Notes under the pieces: generated by a model | The model's input: the letters and a program-made list of their open reading frames with translations, nothing else | Told to the model about the DNA's origin: nothing | Databases searched by the model: none | In this document: piece by piece, positions 62,465 through 64,000 of the stretch | Position numbering within the stretch: the stretch's first letter is position 1 | How the letters are laid out: each line of letters begins with the position of its first letter | Made by a program: the position numbers and the translations under genes | Origin: an uncultured Kordiimonas sp. | GTDB lineage: Bacteria; Pseudomonadota; Alphaproteobacteria; Sphingomonadales; Kordiimonadaceae | Assembly: GCA_947503625.1 (NCBI GenBank) | Contig: CANNEK010000002.1 | Location: 744,001-808,000, forward strand | DNA: 64,000 nucleotides | Reading direction: 5' to 3'

Positions 62465-63154
62465 ATGAACCAGCATATCTTGAGCACATACGATGATGAG
62501 TTGAAAGAGGTGCGCAGCGTAGTCGTGCGGATGGGCAGCCTTGCTGCAGAGCAGTTAGCTGATTCTATGCGGGCACTGAGAGAGCTTGATACAGAGTTGG
62601 CGGAACTGACCCGTGTTGCGGACAAGAAACTCGACGCACTGGAAGTTATTGCGGAGAACACCGTGGTTGGTGTCTTTGCCCGCAGGGCACCGGTAGCCGA
62701 CGATTTACGGGAAGTTGTGTCAGCGCTTAAAATGACCACAATGATTGAACGGATAGGCGATTATGCAAAAAACATCGCTCGCCGCACTCTCGAGATTGCT
62801 GATGGGAAAGGGGTAATCCTGATGCCGCAGCTTCTGGAGCAGATGTCAGCGGAAGCGCACGAGATGATCCAGGATGTAATGGATGCATATGTGAAGCGTA
62901 GCGCGGATGATGCCGTTGCCGTGTGGGAACGGGACGATCACCTCGATAACCTGTATGATTCCACATACCGGCAGATTTTGGCCCGGATGATGGAAAACCC
63001 CGACCAGATCGCTGTCTGGAGCCACTATCTGATGATTGCGAAAAATCTGGAGCGGATCGGTGATCAGGCGACCAATGTGGCGGAGCAGGTTTTCTATACA
63101 ATTAACGGAGAGTTTCTTGAGGATGCCCGTCAGAGGCGTAACGCTGGAGATTAG
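62465..63154 (+). CDS. phoU: phosphate signalling protein PhoU
   Basis: 229 residues, two PhoU helical-bundle repeats (about 10-105 and 110-210) with the metal-cluster motifs ADDLREVVSALKMTTMIERIGDYAKNIA and MIAKNLERIGDQATNVAE (E/D-x3-D type). Passes the state of PstSCAB to PhoR to hold back the Pho response. phoB/phoR do not follow in this window, unlike many operons. Confidence 0.95.
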   Translation: MNQHILSTYDDELKEVRSVVVRMGSLAAEQLADSMRALRELDTELAELTRVADKKLDALEVIAENTVVGVFARRAPVADDLREVVSALKMTTMIERIGDYAKNIARRTLEIADGKGVILMPQLLEQMSAEAHEMIQDVMDAYVKRSADDAVAVWERDDHLDNLYDSTYRQILARMMENPDQIAVWSHYLMIAKNLERIGDQATNVAEQVFYTINGEFLEDARQRRNAGD

Positions 63155-63250
63155 CGGCGTCTCACCAGCCATCCGAGCAGAATAAAGTGTTCACAAATGC
63201 GTAGCCGAGGCCATCACACCTGATCTAGCTTGATTGCCAAAAAACCGGTT

Positions 63251-63829
63251 TTATTGAGCAAACGTTACATTCAGGGTGCCGAGAACATCTGCTTTCGCCT
63301 GAACGAAGACGGCCTGACCTTCAGTGCGCACTGCTTCGGAAATAGTTTCCTGCAACTGCAACATGGTCAGAAAATGAGGTGATGTTTCCCGTTCGGTCAT
63401 GATGGACCTTAGCTCGCGTGTGGTGAAGTGCTGGCTATAGATATTGGCGAGAACTTCGTTCCATTTGCCTTGATGTCTTTTTTGCGCCGCGCGGATTGCC
63501 GCAATCACGCGGGATTGTACGGCGTCCATGCCCAGACGGGGAATGGCTGACTGCACTGTAGAATCTTTTTTGATATCCTGAAGCAGCAACAATGACAGGT
63601 TTTTCGTGATGCCGGCCATGTTGACAAATTCAAGAGCAGAGTCGAAAGCGCTAGAGCTGTGGTTTGCTAAAAACTGATCCTGATAGTCATAAACGACATC
63701 AGGTTGAGCCATCACGGGCGCTTTTGGCGCTGTCGTAGCTGACGCAGCTTGGCCAACCGTCAGTACCGCCAACAGACTTGCTGCCTTAAGGCCTCTCGTG
63801 AATCGATTGTTTCGCAAATAGAACTGCAT
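63251..63829 (-). CDS. exported protein of unknown function (possibly DUF2059-like)
   Basis: 192 residues with a signal peptide (RGLKAASLLAVLTVGQAASA). The rest is predicted helical; QHFTTRELRSIMT is reminiscent of DUF2059-type proteins (FT-x-x-E-x-x-x-x-x), but I do not recognise it securely. It lies convergent to the pst operon, with only a 12-base AAAACCGGTTTT palindrome between them. Not part of the Pst system by orientation. Confidence 0.6.
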   Translation of the reverse strand: MQFYLRNNRFTRGLKAASLLAVLTVGQAASATTAPKAPVMAQPDVVYDYQDQFLANHSSSAFDSALEFVNMAGITKNLSLLLLQDIKKDSTVQSAIPRLGMDAVQSRVIAAIRAAQKRHQGKWNEVLANIYSQHFTTRELRSIMTERETSPHFLTMLQLQETISEAVRTEGQAVFVQAKADVLGTLNVTFAQ

Positions 63830-63971
63830 GAAACCCTCTGTTTAATCGCGTGCGCGATGCGCTTTCGAGTTCCTGCTACGCGACATTGAATCGCTTGTCC
63901 GCACTTTTCTGCTGGTGTCATAAAAAATTCATATGCACCCAATTCAACTACACGAGTTTTGTTAAGTTATT

Positions 63972-64000
63972 ATGGGAAATAAGAAAATTGACGGCGTGGA
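63972..64000 (+). CDS. possible start of a gene running off the right edge
   Basis: ATG at 63972 opens a frame (MGNKKIDGV...) to the window end after a low-GC stretch that could hold a promoter. Only nine codons are visible and there is no good Shine-Dalgarno, so this is tentative. Confidence 0.25.

Noticed and set aside
63241-63252. AAAACCGGTTTT palindrome between phoU and the convergent gene
   Set aside because: It has no loop, so as RNA it can form only a very short stem; probably too weak for a terminator and too common in composition to call an operator.
1-64000. tRNA or rRNA genes, CRISPR arrays, insertion sequences, prophage or integrase genes
   Set aside because: None seen when reading for T-loop sequences, spaced direct repeats, transposase motifs or terminal inverted repeats. 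A search with dedicated tools could still find a divergent small RNA.

Overview
The window is a contiguous piece of an alphaproteobacterial chromosome. It has moderate GC, dense coding and almost no foreign-looking DNA. The assignment rests on a GcrA cell-cycle regulator (43395-43811), a hemC-hemD-mitofilin-hemY cluster, an IscR-led sufBCDS-sufT-sufA operon, the aroA...cmk-rpsA-ihfB order, argD-argF-hslO, and PstC/PstA proteins with the long N-terminal extensions common in this class. A marine Kordiimonadales-type lineage is possible, but this is only an impression from gene content. I saw no tRNA, rRNA, CRISPR array, insertion sequence, integrase or attachment site.

Layout. 1-5.5 kb: end of aroA, a VOC protein, cmk, rpsA with a structured leader and a strong terminator, ihfB, a LapA-like protein and pyrF. 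5.5-9.7 kb: a TetR regulator facing a glutathione S-transferase across two matching operators, a ChrR-like cupin, a GNAT/DUF3052 pair and a methyltransferase. 9.7-17.7 kb: a secreted 5'-nucleotidase-family phosphoesterase, rpmI-rplT, pheS-pheT, a second methyltransferase and an EamA transporter. 17.8-22.6 kb: acs, a second GST, a SixA-like phosphatase and two small exported proteins. 22.6-25.9 kb (minus strand): tsaD-gpsA-yciI-EVE-Rieske. 26-30.3 kb: hemC-hemD-mic60-hemY, coupling tetrapyrrole synthesis to inner-membrane proteins. 30.4-33.6 kb: two small exported proteins, arfB, a third GST with a possible 3' frameshift, and an exported leucine-rich-repeat protein.

33.6-39.9 kb (minus strand) is the Fe-S assembly operon iscR-sufB-C-D-S-T-A, with an IscR-type operator on its promoter. 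40-43.2 kb carries E1 alpha and beta subunits of a 2-oxoacid dehydrogenase joined to a cytochrome b561 gene and facing a cytochrome c'. 43.4-48.2 kb holds gcrA, with a perfect 12-bp inverted repeat containing GANTC sites at its promoter, then a lone ABC-2 permease, argD, argF and hslO. 48.2-53.8 kb (minus strand) is the least understood part: an ABC ATPase, a 1206-residue permease fused to an M1-type metallopeptidase domain, and an exported retropepsin-like protein whose two active-site motifs are both broken. It is followed by a YjiH-like membrane protein, a lipoprotein PQQ/heme c alcohol dehydrogenase, and the pstSCAB-phoU operon behind a Pho box. The right end has a small exported protein and possibly the start of another gene.

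The best candidates for undescribed biology are the ABC ATPase/permease-peptidase/pseudo-aspartic-protease module, the gcrA promoter repeat, and the E1-cytochrome b561 arrangement. All functional statements are from reading the sequence; no database search was run.
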